A DNA stretch of 64,000 bases, taken from positions 248,001-312,000 of the forward strand of contig JBFWPN010000007.1 of the NCBI GenBank assembly GCA_050249955.1, written 5' to 3'. How positions within the stretch are numbered: the first letter of the stretch is position 1; every line of letters begins with the position of its first letter. The stretch is from CAVVIG01 sp050249955 (GTDB lineage: Bacteria > Acidobacteriota > Vicinamibacteria > Vicinamibacterales > CAVVIG01). The notes under the pieces were generated by a model, which did not search any database, was not told where the DNA came from, and saw only the letters and a program-made list of their open reading frames with translations. Of the stretch, positions 32,050 to 41,372 are shown one piece after another. A program made the position numbers and the translations under genes.

Positions 32050-34107
32050 GTGTCGCGCTCGGTCCGCCACAACTTCATCCTCATCCTCGTCGCGCTCTCG
32101 GGCTGTCTCGCCGCGTTCGGGGGTTGGCGCTTCGCCAAGGCTTCGGCACCGGTCAACGGGCCGGTGGTCCTGATCTCCATCGACGCCCTGCGCGCCGATC
32201 GGCTGCCGGCCTATGGCTACGCAGCCGGCCGGACACCGCACATCGACGCGCTCGCCGCCGACGGCACGGTCTTCGAGCGCGCGTATGCGCACGTCCCGCA
32301 GACGCTGCCGGCCCATGCATCACTGTTGACGGGGCGCCTGCCGTTCGAGACGGGCGTGCGTGACGCCGCCGGCTTCACCGTGCCGGCGTCCGCCCGTACC
32401 ATCGCCGAGTTGCTTCGCGACCGCGGGTATGCCACGGGTGGCATCGTCTCGTCGTTCCTGCTCCGCAGGGACACCGGCATCAATCGTGGCTTCGCCTTCT
32501 TCGACGATGAACTCCCTGCGCCGACCGCAGGCTCGCCGGATGCCGGGCTGGTGCGCGACGGGGCGGCTGCCGAGGAGGTGGCCGAACACTGGCTGGAATC
32601 GATCGGCACCTCGCGCGCATTTCTCTTCCTGCACATCTCCGAACCGCACGCCCCGCATGTGCCACAGGAACGGTTCCGCGACCTGGCGTCCGCCTACGAC
32701 GGTGAGGTGGCTCATGCGGATGGGATCGTCGGCAGGCTGCTGCAGTTCCTGAAGTCGCACCAGCTGTACGATCGGTCGACGATCATCCTCGTCGCCGACC
32801 ATGGCGAGGGCCTCGGGGACCACGGCGAGCAGACGCACGGCGTGCTGGCGTACGAGCCCATGCTGCGCGTACCGCTGATCGTGAAGCAGCCTGCGGGTGC
32901 CGCAGCCGGCACCCGCGTCACCACGCCGGTCCAGCACATCGACGTAGTGCCGACGATCCTGGACTTTGCCAAGGCGCCCGGAGCGAGCGGCCTGCGCGGG
33001 CGCTCCCTGGTGCCACTCCTGTCAGGCAGCGGCTTCCCCGAGCGCGCGATTTATGCGGAGTCGATGTTTGCGCAGTTCCGCTTCGGCTGGTCGCCGGTGA
33101 CCAGCGTGATCCTGAAGGATCACCAATTCGTCAGGAGCGGGACCCGCGAGGAACTGTTCGATCTCACGGTGCCGGCCGAGGCCCGGGTGGACATCGCCGC
33201 ACAGAATCCCGCGCTCCTGGCGGAGTTGCGGGAGCGGCTGGCGGAGATTGCGGTGCCTGACCCGCCGATGGAGCCGACGGCAGTAACGCCGGCTGATCGC
33301 GAGCGCTTCGAGGCGCTCGGCTACGTAGGCATTCCGGGTATCGGGGCGGCTGACGCGGTCGCGTCGACGCCCGCACCCGACGCGGTGCCGTTCATCGAGC
33401 AACTCCGGTCAGCCGTGCTGCTGGCGAAGCAGGACCCGGCGGCCGCCGTCGACGCCTACCGCGAGCTGACGAACCAGGAACCCGCACTTGCCGACGTCTG
33501 GCTGCACCTGGCCCGCACCGCGGCACGACTCGAGAAGCACGAGCTGGCACTCGAGGCCTATGGACACGTCCGGACACTGACACCGGCCGATGCCGCAGGC
33601 CATCTCGGTGCGTCTGCGTCGAGCCTGCGCCTGCGGCGACTGGATGATGCCGAGCAGCAGGCGAAGGCGGGGCTCGAGGTGGCAGGCGCTGATTCCGCGC
33701 AGGTGGCGGAAGCCCACGAGTTGCTGGCACGCGTGGCCCTGAACCGGAAGGACGTGGAGACTGCCCGCGTTGAAGCCAGGGCGGCCGAGGAAGCGGACAG
33801 GGACCGGCCGGTGGTGGCATTCGTCGAGGGGCGCATTGCGCTGGACGAGGGCAGGCCAGCAGATGCGGTCACGGCATTCCAGGACGCCCTGGCATCGGCG
33901 GTCAGAACCGGACGGCCGCCCCTGGCCGACCTGCGGGTGCACGCCGCAGACGCCCTGCTCAAGACCGAGCGTCCGCAGGACGCCGAGCAGTTGCTCACCG
34001 CGGAACTCGCCGCGTTCCCAGCCAACGTCCGGGCGCGCGCAGCCCTGCAGGCGCTTCAGCGATCGGCGGCGCGTGGCCGTGGGACCGCGTCGCTGGCACA
34101 GCACTGA
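32050..34107 (+). CDS. Sulfatase-fold (PF00884-like) hydrolase with C-terminal TPR domain; Thr at the nucleophile position
   Basis: 685 residues; GTG start directly after the previous stop. An N-terminal membrane anchor is followed by a sulfatase-like domain: SIDALRADRLPAYGY near residue 43 with metal aspartates, and VADHGEGLGDHGEQTHG near residue 253. True sulfatases need C/S-x-P-S-R for formylglycine. Here the place reads TLPAHASLLTG with Thr85, as in phospho-transferases of the fold. TPR repeats fill residues about 455-680. It is likely a phosphoesterase or phosphotransferase on an envelope substrate rather than a sulfatase; that is inference. Confidence 0.78.
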   Translation: MSRSVRHNFILILVALSGCLAAFGGWRFAKASAPVNGPVVLISIDALRADRLPAYGYAAGRTPHIDALAADGTVFERAYAHVPQTLPAHASLLTGRLPFETGVRDAAGFTVPASARTIAELLRDRGYATGGIVSSFLLRRDTGINRGFAFFDDELPAPTAGSPDAGLVRDGAAAEEVAEHWLESIGTSRAFLFLHISEPHAPHVPQERFRDLASAYDGEVAHADGIVGRLLQFLKSHQLYDRSTIILVADHGEGLGDHGEQTHGVLAYEPMLRVPLIVKQPAGAAAGTRVTTPVQHIDVVPTILDFAKAPGASGLRGRSLVPLLSGSGFPERAIYAESMFAQFRFGWSPVTSVILKDHQFVRSGTREELFDLTVPAEARVDIAAQNPALLAELRERLAEIAVPDPPMEPTAVTPADRERFEALGYVGIPGIGAADAVASTPAPDAVPFIEQLRSAVLLAKQDPAAAVDAYRELTNQEPALADVWLHLARTAARLEKHELALEAYGHVRTLTPADAAGHLGASASSLRLRRLDDAEQQAKAGLEVAGADSAQVAEAHELLARVALNRKDVETARVEARAAEEADRDRPVVAFVEGRIALDEGRPADAVTAFQDALASAVRTGRPPLADLRVHAADALLKTERPQDAEQLLTAELAAFPANVRARAALQALQRSAARGRGTASLAQH

Positions 34108-34496
34108 CGCCGGCCCATCGGGCCCTGCGACCGGCATCCACCCGACAGCCGTGTGCACCTCCTGGCTGAACCCAGGGATGGATCGCGCTTCACTCTCCGA
34201 CAACCGACGCATGTCGATCGTGCCGTCACTCACCCTGCGGGCACGGCTGGCGGCCTGCGACTGTCCTTCGCGTCCGACGCAGGGCGCGGTCGAACTCCGA
34301 AGACGGGTGGCTCTCACGCGTGGCGGTGGTGCACCGTGTGGCACACCGCACGGTGCAATGCGCGCGGAGCGGGTTCGGGAGGGCTCGGACGCATCGGCGT
34401 CGACGGCAATGGCGGTGGGAATTCCGGGTCAGGCGGGTGGCGTGCCGTGTGTCTGACGGAGCTCGAGGCGGGAGCCGGGAGAACCGGCGCGGGTTC
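34108..34496. other. Intergenic stretch without a supported gene
   Basis: 389 bp between the convergent sulfatase-like gene and the TonB-receptor terminator. Open frames cross it on both strands but none has a plausible start, ribosome-binding site or recognisable sequence. A hairpin GCACCGTG/CACGGTGC (34331-34356) could end the plus-strand transcript. Confidence 0.4.
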
Positions 34497-34532
34497 AAAA
34501 AAAGAGGGGGAAGCCCGAAGGCTTCCCCCTCT
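34497..34532 (-). terminator. Rho-independent terminator of the TonB-receptor gene
   Basis: On the minus strand a perfect 13-pair stem AGAGGGGGAAGCC/GGCTTCCCCCTCT with loop ttcg is followed by seven T. It lies 26 bp past the receptor stop codon. It is the strongest terminator in the window. Confidence 0.93.
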
Positions 34533-34558
34533 GTCAGTCTGTCGGACTACGCTGCGCC

Positions 34559-37500
34559 TTAGTAGCGGAAGCGGAGACCGAGGAACGCCCGGCGCGGGTT
34601 ACGCCAGGCGATCGGGCTGCCGAACTGGGTCGAGCCCGTGCCAGCCACCAGATCTTCGATACGGGTGACGGCCTGGTCGTTGAGCAGGTTGAAGATGTCC
34701 ATGCTGACTTCGAAGGACGCCTTGCCGACCCGCTTCGTGTACTGCGCGCGCAGGTCCATCTGGCCCCACGAGGGGTTCTGCACCGCACCGACGGCATCCG
34801 GGGCCACCCAGTCTTCGAGGAGGCCGCCGTAAACGAACGGCGTGCTCACCTGGATCGGGAGGCGGCGGCTGGAGGCGAGCTGGGTCTTGTTCACGATGGA
34901 GCCCGAGTTCCAGCTGTAGGTCGCGCCGAAGTCGATGTTCCACTTCGTGGCATAGGTGCCGCTGGCCTTGAACAGGTTGTGGATCGTGCCCGGGATCGTC
35001 CCATACATGTTGGGAGCGCGCGGGTCGAGCCAGAACACGTCACCCGCGAAGTCTGCGTTGCCGTCCGACACCGTGTTGCCCTTCGCATCCAGGTAGCTGT
35101 AGGACACGATCGACTGCCACGAGTTGGAGAAGCGCTTGCGGTAGACGAGCTCCAGACCGTTGTAGTTGCGCTCGCCACCCTTGAGCGTGCCGAGGAAGAA
35201 GTTCGCCCTCGGCGGGTTGGCCGGGTCGAACCCGAGGTAGCCGTAGCCGAGGAACAGCGAATTCGGCGCGTTCACGTCGCCGTTGCCGTCGAGGCCCGTG
35301 TAGTTCGCCGGGATCGTGTAGATACCCGGGTCGAAGTCCTCGAAGATGTCGCGCGTGTTGCGCTTGTAGTAGGTGGCCGAAACGCTCTGGTTGTTGCCCA
35401 GGTCGGCTTCGTACGCGAGCTGCAGCTCGTCGGTGTACGGGGTCTTCGTGGCCGGCGCGAAGAGGCCGTCGGGAATCGCCGAGAAGCCGCGGACGCGGTA
35501 GGTCACCCACTGGTTGTTGATGAACACCTGTTCTTCACGGGTCGAGCCGTTGGTCGTGCCCGCGAAGTTCGCCATGTCCATGCGGATCGGGTCGAAGTAG
35601 CGGCCCCAGTAGGCCGAGGCCTTCTGCGAGCCATCGCCCTTCACGTCGTAGACGGCGCTGAGGCGCGGCGCCCAGGTCGTGTCGAACTTGAAGATGCTGA
35701 AGCCGGTGGTCGAGAAGTGCTCCCACATCTCGGCGCGCAGGCCGAGGTTGAACGTGAAGCGGCCGAGCGGGAACTCGTCCTGCACGTAGAAGCCGTTCGA
35801 GCGCACCTGCTGATCCTGCTTGCCCACCGCGGTCTGCGTGATGCGGTAGTAGTTCAGCGCCTGGTTGGGGTTGCCGGCGCTGCTGTTGAAGACCAGCGAG
35901 TTGCCCAGTTCCGCCACCGAGATGGTGCCGTCGCCGTTCGTGTCGTACTGCGAGTAGAACGACGCGCGGTTCGGCAGGGTGTTGATGCGGCTGATCAGGC
36001 CGTTGTAGTCACTCGCGTTGTTCACGTTGAACTGGCGCGTGGACCACAGGGTGCTGTTCGCGATGCTCCCCGCGGTGATGGGACCGTACAGGTTCGCAAT
36101 CGAGGTGTACTGCGACCGATCGCTGTCCGGCAGGTAGAGCAGGTCGCGGATGTCCTTGCGCTGCGCCCACTCGTAGCCGCCCTTCAGGCGGTGGGCGCCA
36201 ATCTGATACTGGGCCGCAATGCGGAACTGACGCGTCGGGCGGGTCTCGGGGAAGTCCTGGCCGAAGCCGCCGAGCTGCTCGTCAGCCAGCGTGCGGGTGG
36301 TGGTGCGCTGGTACGCGATGGTGTTGCGCGCGGTCCGATCGACCGACAGGTCCGTGATTTCGGCGTCGTGGCTGGCGAACGTCGCGTCGAGGAGCAGCGT
36401 GCCCCAGATGCGGCTGTAGGAGCCGGAGTAGCGGTTGCCGCCCTGCTTGCGGACGCGGTCGCGGTTGTTCGGCACCGAGGGGTCGGTCGTGCCGCTGCGA
36501 TCGAACGGGTCGCTCAGGAACACGAAGCTCAGGGTGTCCTTCTGGCTGGGTGCGTAGGTGGTCTTGAAGAAGCTCTGCTTCTGCGTCGTCTCGACCGTGC
36601 GGATGACCTGGCGCGTGTCCTGCGCGTTGACGTCGTTCGTGTTCTTGAGGTAGCGGAAGCTGCCGAACGCCCACAGGTTGTTCTTCACGATCGGGCCGCC
36701 GACGGTGAACGCGGCGTCGTTCGAGCTGAACGTGTTGTCGGCCAGGTTCTCGTTCTTCGCAACCAGGTTGTTGTTCTGGAAGAAGTAGGTGCCGGAGCCC
36801 GAGAGGCTGTTGGTGCCCGACTTGGTGATGACCGTCGAGATCAGGCCCGCCGCGCCAACGTACTCGGCGGGGATGCCGCCGGTGATGACCTTCTGCTCCT
36901 GGATGACTTCCGTGTTCAGGTTCGCGCCGAAGGTGCCGGTGACCGGGTCGGTCACGTTGATGCCTTCGAAGTAGTAGAAGTTGTCCGTCGAGTACCCAAG
37001 GTTGTCGTTCGTGACGACGTCCTTCCAGTTCATGCCCGAGCGCGACGCCGGATTGCCGGTGGCGTTCTGGCTGTCCGGCATGACGCCCGGTACCAGCTGC
37101 AGGAAGCTCTGGTACGAACGGCCCGTCGGCAGCGCTTCGGTGAGCGACAGGGTGATGTCCGTGCCGGAGGTTGCGCGCGTCACGTCGACGAGCGGCGTCG
37201 TCTGGCCCTGGACCGTCACCGTCTCGGAGACCGTCGACAGCTGCAGTTCGACACGCAGCGTGGTCACCTGACCGGATCGGACGAGGATTTCGGTACGCTC
37301 CATGTCGCGGAAGCCGGAGAGCTGGGCCTTCACGATGTAGCGGGCCGAGGGCTGGAGGGCTTCGAGCGTCGCGACGCCTTCGGCGTCGGTCACGCCCTGG
37401 CGCGACGTGACCGTGTCGGTCGCGGTCGCCTGGACGGTCACGCCGGGAAGGCGGCCACCCTGCGGGTCTTCGATAATCACCTGGATGGTGCCGGTGGTCG

Positions 37501-37576
37501 CCACCTGCGCCCATGCAGTGCTGGCTCCTGTCAACAACAGGCCCAGCAGAACTACTCCGATGCTGCGAAGTCGCAT
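34559..37576 (-). CDS. TonB-dependent receptor with CarboxypepD-regulatory-like N-terminus (Oar-like)
   Basis: 1005 residues. Signal peptide (LLGLLLTGASTAWAQ), then a carboxypeptidase-regulatory-like domain at about 27-110 (PGVTVQATATDTVTSRQG), a plug domain at about 120-260 with STVSETVTVQG, and a beta barrel ending in the outer-membrane signal LGLRFRY. These large receptors are abundant in Acidobacteriota and import or bind large substrates. Residues 545-556, DTNGDGTISVAE, match an EF-hand calcium loop. Shine-Dalgarno GGAG lies before the ATG at 37576. No inner-membrane transporter or sugar genes are adjacent, so the substrate is open. Confidence 0.9.
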   Translation of the reverse strand: MRLRSIGVVLLGLLLTGASTAWAQVATTGTIQVIIEDPQGGRLPGVTVQATATDTVTSRQGVTDAEGVATLEALQPSARYIVKAQLSGFRDMERTEILVRSGQVTTLRVELQLSTVSETVTVQGQTTPLVDVTRATSGTDITLSLTEALPTGRSYQSFLQLVPGVMPDSQNATGNPASRSGMNWKDVVTNDNLGYSTDNFYYFEGINVTDPVTGTFGANLNTEVIQEQKVITGGIPAEYVGAAGLISTVITKSGTNSLSGSGTYFFQNNNLVAKNENLADNTFSSNDAAFTVGGPIVKNNLWAFGSFRYLKNTNDVNAQDTRQVIRTVETTQKQSFFKTTYAPSQKDTLSFVFLSDPFDRSGTTDPSVPNNRDRVRKQGGNRYSGSYSRIWGTLLLDATFASHDAEITDLSVDRTARNTIAYQRTTTRTLADEQLGGFGQDFPETRPTRQFRIAAQYQIGAHRLKGGYEWAQRKDIRDLLYLPDSDRSQYTSIANLYGPITAGSIANSTLWSTRQFNVNNASDYNGLISRINTLPNRASFYSQYDTNGDGTISVAELGNSLVFNSSAGNPNQALNYYRITQTAVGKQDQQVRSNGFYVQDEFPLGRFTFNLGLRAEMWEHFSTTGFSIFKFDTTWAPRLSAVYDVKGDGSQKASAYWGRYFDPIRMDMANFAGTTNGSTREEQVFINNQWVTYRVRGFSAIPDGLFAPATKTPYTDELQLAYEADLGNNQSVSATYYKRNTRDIFEDFDPGIYTIPANYTGLDGNGDVNAPNSLFLGYGYLGFDPANPPRANFFLGTLKGGERNYNGLELVYRKRFSNSWQSIVSYSYLDAKGNTVSDGNADFAGDVFWLDPRAPNMYGTIPGTIHNLFKASGTYATKWNIDFGATYSWNSGSIVNKTQLASSRRLPIQVSTPFVYGGLLEDWVAPDAVGAVQNPSWGQMDLRAQYTKRVGKASFEVSMDIFNLLNDQAVTRIEDLVAGTGSTQFGSPIAWRNPRRAFLGLRFRY

Positions 37577-38254
37577 GACTTCTGCTCCTTGGAAAAGAAG
37601 GCGCGGTGCTGCCACGACGTACTCAGATCCCGGCAGCGCAACGCCCTCGGCCGCACGAACCCCAGCTGACACGATGGGGCTGCAGCGTTTTTGTATTTTT
37701 GTATTCTAGAGCTTTCATCACAGTAAACCCGCCGCTCGCCCCTACTTTCTGTGGCTACAACCCAAGGCATCCAATTTTTCGGAGGCCACTGATTTCAATG
37801 GGAAATAGCCGGGCTGTGTCCCTCTTCGCAGGCACCTGACGCCCGCCAGCATGAGCCGTCGCCGGCAATCCAGTCCCGGTCAGGAGAACGACAGGACGCG
37901 TGGGCCACGCTTCGATTTCCAGCCGACGTCGTCGCCGCAAACGGCAGCAACATCCGGCGGTGTCTGGTGAGCAGCACAGGCATGGGATCCGGCTCCCCTT
38001 CCCTCTCGGCGGCCGTCACGATGACGGGCGACATGCCCGCAGATGGCGACTGTCCTTCGGAAAAGTCTATCGAGGGCCGACATGGGGCGGGAGGCGGGCA
38101 ATTCCGGACGAGCCGCGTTTTTCTGCCGTGAATCGCGGATGGATCCACGAACGCGGATCCGGCCAGCACATCTGTTCAGACGATTGGGGGCGACACCACA
38201 TCGGTTTTCTGACATGGAAGCTCGGCAGCGTGACGGTGTGGTGTAATCGCGCAG
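37577..38254. other. Long upstream region of the TonB receptor
   Basis: 678 bp between divergent genes. On the minus strand TAGAAT (37703-37708) followed by two tandem ATACAAAA units is a likely promoter area, giving a leader of about 120 bases. Small frames at 37795-38169 (minus) and 37900-38400 (plus) show no protein-like character. I see no other gene. Confidence 0.35.
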
Positions 38255-39106
38255 GTGTTCACCCGGACCGTATCGACCCTGCTCGTCGTGCTCTGCGCGC
38301 AGCCCGCGTTTCCGCAGTCGATCCTCGGCAATGCCCGCACGGTGCTGGCGGCGGTGGTCAACGCGCAGGGGCAGCCGGTCGTCGACGTCGGCCTCGATGA
38401 CTTCGTTGTCACTGAAGGTGGCGCGCCACGCGAGGTGATCGATGTGCACGTGGCGGACTATCCGCTGGCGATCGTCATCGACGATCGCCCGGCCCTCGCG
38501 CCGGGGCTCCCCGCCGTTCGCGCGGCGGCCCGCCGCTTCATCCAGCGCGTGGGCGACCGGCCGATCGCGCTCCTGCGGCTGACAGATGGCCGCATTCCGG
38601 CCGCGACCCTGGACGACGACCGGGCAACGGTGCTGGGGCAACTCGACGCGCTGGTGCCGGGCGCGGAGGGCGGTACCGGTCCGCTCGACACGATTGCCAC
38701 GGGGGCGTTGCTGCTCCGCGAGACCGGCGCCCCCTTCTCGGCGGTCGTGGTCGTGGCGGCCGGACCGGTCGATGCGTCGGCGCTCGTCCGCGGAGAACGG
38801 CTTCCGCAGATTATCGAGAGCGGTGCCGCCGTGCACGTGGTGCAGGCCAGGCCGCCGGATGTCGACGCGGGGGGCGGCTCGATCGCCGACTCGGACCTGC
38901 TCCGGGTGATTGCCGACCAGTCCAGGGGTCAGTTCACCGCGATCTTCTCCACGGCGTCCTACGGCGCGGCGCTCGACCGGCTGGCGGATCGACTGGCCAT
39001 CGAGATGATGGTCCAGTACCTCGCTCCGGCCGGGCCACGCACGGGAGACGTGCGCGTGGGCGTCAGGATGCCAGGGTCACGAGTGGTCGGTCTCGGGGTG
39101 AAGTGA
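38255..39106 (+). CDS. Secreted VWFA-related protein lacking the MIDAS motif
   Basis: 283 residues; GTG start, with a TGTAAT hexamer seven bases before it. Signal peptide ends near AFPQS. The fold follows the other VWFA-related proteins of the window: LAAVVNAQGQPVVDVGLDDF, then the first strand LAIVIDDRP. The metal site DxSxS is replaced by DDRPAL near residue 76, and no second metal loop is clear. The C-terminal MMVQYLAPAG segment matches the QYxLG region of its paralogues. It probably binds partners without metal. Confidence 0.7.
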   Translation: MFTRTVSTLLVVLCAQPAFPQSILGNARTVLAAVVNAQGQPVVDVGLDDFVVTEGGAPREVIDVHVADYPLAIVIDDRPALAPGLPAVRAAARRFIQRVGDRPIALLRLTDGRIPAATLDDDRATVLGQLDALVPGAEGGTGPLDTIATGALLLRETGAPFSAVVVVAAGPVDASALVRGERLPQIIESGAAVHVVQARPPDVDAGGGSIADSDLLRVIADQSRGQFTAIFSTASYGAALDRLADRLAIEMMVQYLAPAGPRTGDVRVGVRMPGSRVVGLGVK

Positions 39107-39126
39107 GCGGGCATCGACACCCGCAG

Positions 39127-39165
39127 AAACAGCAAAGGGGCGGTCACCGTGAGGTGCCGCCCCTT
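39127..39165 (-). terminator. Terminator of the atp operon
   Basis: On the minus strand AAGGGGCGG/CCGCCCCTT pairs (39135-39165), with an inner CACC/GGTG stem, followed by TTTGCTGTTT. It is placed between convergent atpF and the VWA gene. Confidence 0.7.
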
Positions 39166-39204
39166 GTCTGCCGCGAGTTCTGAGTTCGGCTTCCCCGAGG
39201 GGCG

Positions 39205-39708
39205 TCAGTTCGCCCGTCCCTCCACCTGCTTCAACGCGTCGGCGATCAGGCGCTCGTTGTCTTCCTTCGAGATGTTGCGCTGGATGATCTTCGAGGCGAT
39301 CGAGACCGACAGGTCGACGGCTTCGGAGCGGATCTGCTGCAGCGCCCGGCTGGTTTCGAGTTGGATCTGCCGTTCGGCGTTGCGCAGGATGCCCTCCGCG
39401 TCGGCCTTCGCCTTCTGGCGGATTTCCTCGCGCAACCGATCGCCGTCGGCACGGCTCTGCGTGATGATGGCCTCGGCGTCTGCCCGGGCCTTCCGGACGA
39501 TCTGGGCCGACTCCTGCTCGAGCCGTTCCAGTTCCAGCTTGGCCGTCTGGGCGTCGTCCAGTGCCTTGCGGATGCCCTGCTGCCGGCTGTCCAGCGCCTC
39601 GAGCAGCGGCTTCCAGGCGAACTTCGCCAGGAGGGTCAGCAACAGGAGGAACGTCAGGACGGTCCAGATGAAGAGACCCGGATCGGGTTGGACCAGGGGG
39701 TTGTTCAT
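39205..39708 (-). CDS. atpF: ATP synthase F0 subunit b
   Basis: 167 residues. One N-terminal membrane helix (LFIWTVLTFLLLLTLLAKFAW) is followed by a long charged coiled coil, the peripheral stalk of the ATP synthase. It is the last gene of the operon; atpH, atpA, atpG, atpD and atpC do not follow, so the F1 genes must lie elsewhere. Confidence 0.93.
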   Translation of the reverse strand: MNNPLVQPDPGLFIWTVLTFLLLLTLLAKFAWKPLLEALDSRQQGIRKALDDAQTAKLELERLEQESAQIVRKARADAEAIITQSRADGDRLREEIRQKAKADAEGILRNAERQIQLETSRALQQIRSEAVDLSVSIASKIIQRNISKEDNERLIADALKQVEGRAN

Positions 39709-39792
39709 CGCTTCGATCCTTCTACAACTGTCGGGCTGAGCGTGTCAGCCGCAATAGCACCGCGGCTGAGGTCACCCGGCCAGACCTGCCTA

Positions 39793-40023
39793 CTACTTCA
39801 GGAGGACGATGAGCAGCGCGAACACTTCGGCGAGAATCGCGACGCCTTCGAGCAGGAACAGCGGCAGGTTCACCGCGCCCGTGATCTTGTCCGCGGCGCT
39901 GGGCTGCCGGGCGATGCCTTCGGCCGCGCCCGCCGCCAGCTTGCCGATGCCGAGACCGGCGCCGATGACCACGAGGCCCAGACCAAGGGCCACACCGAAG
40001 AACGCAATCGCATTACCTTCCAT
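39793..40023 (-). CDS. atpE: ATP synthase F0 subunit c
   Basis: 76 residues forming a two-helix hairpin. The loop AEGIARQPSA is the contact with F1. The ion-binding carboxylate is Glu59 in PLFLLEGVAIL; the residues around it lack the ES-T/Y sodium signature, so protons are the likely ion. A second glutamate, Glu66, sits one turn further, where many c subunits have Tyr. The ATG at 40023 has a GAGGAGAG site. Confidence 0.93.
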   Translation of the reverse strand: MEGNAIAFFGVALGLGLVVIGAGLGIGKLAAGAAEGIARQPSAADKITGAVNLPLFLLEGVAILAEVFALLIVLLK

Positions 40024-40058
40024 GACGTCTCTCTCCTCAGGATTGAATGAACTCTCGT

Positions 40059-41003
40059 TCAGTGATGAACGTGGATGGCCATGCCGATGAACACGGCCGA
40101 CAGCAGGGTGAACACATACGCCTGGACCAGAACCACGATGATCTCCAGGCCTGAAATCGCCGTTGCCAGCGGCACCGACACGGCCAGCCCCACACCCACC
40201 CCTGCGATGGCCTGACCGAACATCTCGGTGAACAGAAAGACGAAGGACAGGATCGCGAGGATCGCGATGTGCCCGCCGGTCATGTTCGCCGCAAGACGCA
40301 TGGTGAGCGCGAAGGGGCGCACCAGCATGCCCATGATCTCGATCGGGATCAGCAGGATGTACAGCGGCCAGGCGAGGCCGTGCGGCACCAGGTTGATCCA
40401 GTGCTGCACGAATCCGTGTGCCTTCGAGCCGGCCGTGATGATGGCAAAGAAGGTGATCACCGCCAGGGCCGCCGTGACGTTGAAGTTCGACGTCGCGGTC
40501 GTGCCGCCGTGCATCACCTGCTTGATGAAGGAGTGCTCGTCGGTGTGGAGCACGAAGTGGTCGACCAGGCCGAGTACCTCGAAGACCGGGATGAGGCCGA
40601 TCGCGTTCGCGCAGAAGATGAACACGAAGAAGGTCAGGAGGAGCGGGGTCCAGGTGTTGACCCACTTCTTCCCGACATTCGGCAGCACGATCGAGTCGCG
40701 GATGAACTCCACGAGCGCCTCGAGCGCGTTCATGAAGCCGGTGGGAATCGGGCGCTCCTGCTTCAGGAACTTCCGGACCGTGACGGTCACCACCAGGAAC
40801 ACGAAGGCGGCGACCAGCCACAGCATGAGCACGTGCTTGGTCACCGAGAAGTTGATGCCGAAGAGGGTGGGCAGCGCGATGAGCGGGTGCTCGACGCTGC
40901 TGTTCGACACGTGCTCGATGATCACCGTGCCCGCATCGAACTTCCCGGCGGCTTCGGCGGCGTGTTCGCCCACTTCCTGGGCGTGCTCTTGACCCAACAT
41001 CAT
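40059..41003 (-). CDS. atpB: ATP synthase F0 subunit a
   Basis: 314 residues, somewhat long because of an N-terminal extension and a histidine-containing insert (HFVLHTDEHSFIKQVMHGG). The essential arginine lies in RPFALTMRLAANMTGGH near residue 235. C-terminal LVQAYVFTLLSAVFIGMA is typical. It forms the proton half-channels against the c ring. Confidence 0.94.
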   Translation of the reverse strand: MMLGQEHAQEVGEHAAEAAGKFDAGTVIIEHVSNSSVEHPLIALPTLFGINFSVTKHVLMLWLVAAFVFLVVTVTVRKFLKQERPIPTGFMNALEALVEFIRDSIVLPNVGKKWVNTWTPLLLTFFVFIFCANAIGLIPVFEVLGLVDHFVLHTDEHSFIKQVMHGGTTATSNFNVTAALAVITFFAIITAGSKAHGFVQHWINLVPHGLAWPLYILLIPIEIMGMLVRPFALTMRLAANMTGGHIAILAILSFVFLFTEMFGQAIAGVGVGLAVSVPLATAISGLEIIVVLVQAYVFTLLSAVFIGMAIHVHH

Positions 41004-41006
41004 GGT

Positions 41007-41372
41007 TTAGGCGCGCGGATCACTGGCGAGGAGACGCTTGAGGAACAGCGCCTCGACGAAGTGCAGCGCGATGAAGTAGCTGCTAAAGCTGACCGCGAAC
41101 GGAACGGCCTGCACGTGGAAGACGCGGAGCATCACCGCCACATACACGCCGAAGAACACCATCTTGAACGCGAAGGCCGTCAACAACAGGCCCGTCAGCG
41201 CCCGCGGATCCCGGTTGTAGGTCCGCTCGGATATCACCCACGATCCGCACGCCATCACGAGCGGCCCGAGCATGCCGACGAACACGGCCGCCCCGGTCTG
41301 CCGCTCGAGAAACGCCAGCAGGACCATCCAGACCCCCACGCTGGGCCCGGCCATCCACGCGACCTGTCTCAT
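41007..41372 (-). CDS. atpI: ATP synthase subunit I-like membrane protein
   Basis: 121 residues with four membrane helices. Size, topology and place between atpZ and atpB match the AtpI family, an assembly helper for the c ring. The ATG at 41372 overlaps the atpZ stop as ATGA. Confidence 0.7.
   Translation of the reverse strand: MRQVAWMAGPSVGVWMVLLAFLERQTGAAVFVGMLGPLVMACGSWVISERTYNRDPRALTGLLLTAFAFKMVFFGVYVAVMLRVFHVQAVPFAVSFSSYFIALHFVEALFLKRLLASDPRA

Noticed and set aside
32050..33300. Calling the PF00884-like protein a sulfatase
   Set aside because: The formylglycine motif C/S-x-P-S-R is absent; Thr85 occupies that position.
34108..34496. Small plus-strand genes at 34153 and 34320
   Set aside because: The frames run into the TonB-receptor terminator and receptor coding sequence and have no ribosome-binding site or protein-like composition.
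34979..37669. An 896-codon open frame opposite the TonB receptor
   Set aside because: Low-complexity Val/Arg/Glu composition and no start signal; the receptor on the minus strand has signal peptide, domains and a terminator.
39793..40023. Sodium-type c subunit
   Set aside because: The carboxylate Glu59 is followed by Gly-Val rather than the ES-T/Y pattern, so proton use is more likely.
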